Source of the DNA: an uncultured Flavobacteriales bacterium
GTDB lineage: Bacteria; Bacteroidota; Bacteroidia; Flavobacteriales_D; Crocinitomicaceae
Length of the DNA: 5,964 nt
NCBI GenBank assembly: GCA_903899795.1
Contig: CAIUKX010000388.1
Span: 1 to 5,964, forward strand
Direction: 5' to 3'
Positions within the stretch are counted from its first letter, which is position 1, and the number at the start of each line of letters is the position of its first letter. The position numbers and the translations under genes were made by a program. This document shows positions 5,003-5,964 of this stretch, one piece after another. The notes under the pieces were generated by a model. The model made no database searches and was not told where the DNA came from. It saw nothing but the letters and a program-made list of their open reading frames with translations.

Positions 5003-5964
5003 AAATACCGTTCCAAAAGCACCAATTGATTCAGCGCCCGATCGTAATTTTGCTCTGGATATTCAATCTTATAGTATTCATCCCCGTTCAAATAATCGGT
5101 CAAAAAGCGAATGGATTGCATGTAGATCATGATTAAACCCGCATCGAATAAACTTTCTTTCTCTCTGCAAGTCATCACCTCCCCCATTTCTTCTAAGTAC
5201 CCTTTTTCGATAGCTTGGTAATATGCTTTGCGGATGACTATTTTATCCAAATCTGTTTCTGCTTCTGAAACCGGGCAAACATAAGTTCGTACCATATCCC
5301 CGAAATCGGAAAAGAGATATCCCGACATCAATGTATCCAAATCGATAACCGATAAACCTTTATGTGATTCATTGTCCAGTAAAACATTACTGATTTTCGT
5401 ATCGTGGTGGTGAATTCTTCGCTTGAAGTCCGGTGAAGTCGTCCATTCCTCGTAAATCTGTTCAACAAATGAAAAAGATTTCAATGCTTCAATCAACGAT
5501 TCAGCTTTATTCAATCGATCCTTTGCTGCATTCTTTAAAGCGTCTTGATAATGTTCAATTCTTAAATTTAGATTATGAAAATCCGGAATCGTATCCTGAA
5601 TTTCATCCAAAACACATCCATCCAAACGTTTTGTAAATCCACCAAACATTCTAGCCGCCTCGTAAGCCACATCAACGGAATTGACCTCATCAAAAACCTT
5701 CGAATTTTCCACATAAGGGATCAATCGCCAATACTCATTTTCTACAAAAGCCATTTCTTCATTCGAAATCGTTTTAATGGGCGAAGCAATGTAATAATCC
5801 GGAAAATGATCCTTCAAAAACTGAATAGCAATCCGAATATTGGATGCAATTTTTTCAGGCTCGGTAAACACATGACTATTGATTTCTTGTAAAATATAGT
5901 TTTGATTCGTCTTATGATCTGTGACTAATGTGGTTGTATTGATCAATCCATTTCCAATCGGAAT
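4990..5964 (-). CDS. APH-family phosphotransferase, NahK-like sugar kinase (5' end outside window)
   Basis: The frame is open to the last base, and the 325 visible residues begin inside the protein, at IPIGNGLINTTTLV. That is the nucleotide-binding loop (G-N-G-x-I-N-x-T) usually about 20-30 residues from the start in N-acetylhexosamine 1-kinase-like proteins. The TTG at 5944-5946 is therefore an internal leucine, not the start. Next come YILQEINSHVF (visible 23-33), with the family's R/E-I-N-x-x-V-F pattern, and the hinge region YWRLIPYVE (78-86). The Brenner motif HHDTKISN follows, with catalytic Asp188 and Asn193, then the metal-binding segment VIDLDTLMSG (206-215, Asp208 and Asp210) and SDFGDMVRT (219-227). 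This set is typical of NahK-like kinases, which phosphorylate sugars at C1 from ATP in the cytoplasm; the substrate here is unknown. Despite the APH fold, nothing suggests antibiotic resistance. The gene runs against the AT-rich orphan. Confidence 0.9.
   Translation of the reverse strand: MPIGNGLINTTTLVTDHKTNQNYILQEINSHVFTEPEKIASNIRIAIQFLKDHFPDYYIASPIKTISNEEMAFVENEYWRLIPYVENSKVFDEVNSVDVAYEAARMFGGFTKRLDGCVLDEIQDTIPDFHNLNLRIEHYQDALKNAAKDRLNKAESLIEALKSFSFVEQIYEEWTTSPDFKRRIHHHDTKISNVLLDNESHKGLSVIDLDTLMSGYLFSDFGDMVRTYVCPVSEAETDLDKIVIRKAYYQAIEKGYLEEMGEVMTCREKESLFDAGLIMIYMQSIRFLTDYLNGDEYYKIEYPEQNYDRALNQLVLLERYFEIK

Noticed and set aside
5433..5892. Two overlapping plus-strand open frames of 67 and 105 codons
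   Set aside because: Both lie antisense to the phosphotransferase gene, whose motifs cover the same DNA.
4990..5946. Aminoglycoside resistance function for the phosphotransferase
   Set aside because: The APH fold is shared by many small-molecule kinases. The N-G-L-I-N loop, the EINSHVF segment and IDLDTLMSG fit NahK-like sugar kinases better, and there is no mobile or resistance context.
1..5964. A single defence, secretion or biosynthetic system spanning the window
   Set aside because: The genes belong to unrelated, mostly housekeeping families, are separated by terminators and lie on both strands, and no transposase, integrase, toxin-antitoxin pair or CRISPR repeat is visible.

Overview
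The window looks like a piece of a Bacteroidota chromosome, most likely from the Flavobacteriales and perhaps near Fluviicola or other Crocinitomicaceae. The genus-level guess is inference. Direct support comes from a secreted protein ending in a type IX secretion (T9SS) sorting domain, a module confined to Bacteroidota. Four candidate promoters also carry the Bacteroidota -7 motif TAnnTTTG, the start codons lack clear Shine-Dalgarno sequences, and the DNA is moderately AT-rich.

Layout, left to right. (1) A minus-strand gene for a small two-helix membrane protein with a LapA (DUF1049) domain. (2) Diverging from it, efp for elongation factor P, with closely packed head-to-head promoters between the two genes and an intrinsic terminator after efp. 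(3) A plus-strand gene for a T9SS-exported thioredoxin-fold protein with a CGPC active site, followed by a strong terminator. (4) A spacer of about 195 bases holding a palindrome, a seven-base-period repeat and a promoter. (5) A GlcD-type FAD-linked 2-hydroxyacid dehydrogenase, probably starting at the ATG at 2977, followed by a likely terminator. (6) An unusually AT-rich gene for an unrecognised 150-residue protein with one N-terminal membrane anchor. (7) A converging minus-strand gene for a NahK-like APH-family phosphotransferase. Its beginning lies outside the window, because the reading frame stays open to the last base.

The genes do not form an evident pathway. Most seem to be separate transcription units, since recognisable terminators follow genes 2, 3 and 5. 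Their roles appear independent: translation of proline-rich stretches (EF-P), envelope (LapA-like), extracytoplasmic redox chemistry (T9SS thioredoxin), hydroxyacid oxidation (GlcD-like) and small-molecule, probably sugar, phosphorylation (NahK-like).

I found no mobile element, CRISPR array, rRNA or tRNA, and no convincing sign of an undescribed multi-gene system. The points most worth a second look are the AT-rich orphan gene, the heptad repeat before the dehydrogenase, the interlocked lapA/efp promoters, and two start-codon corrections.
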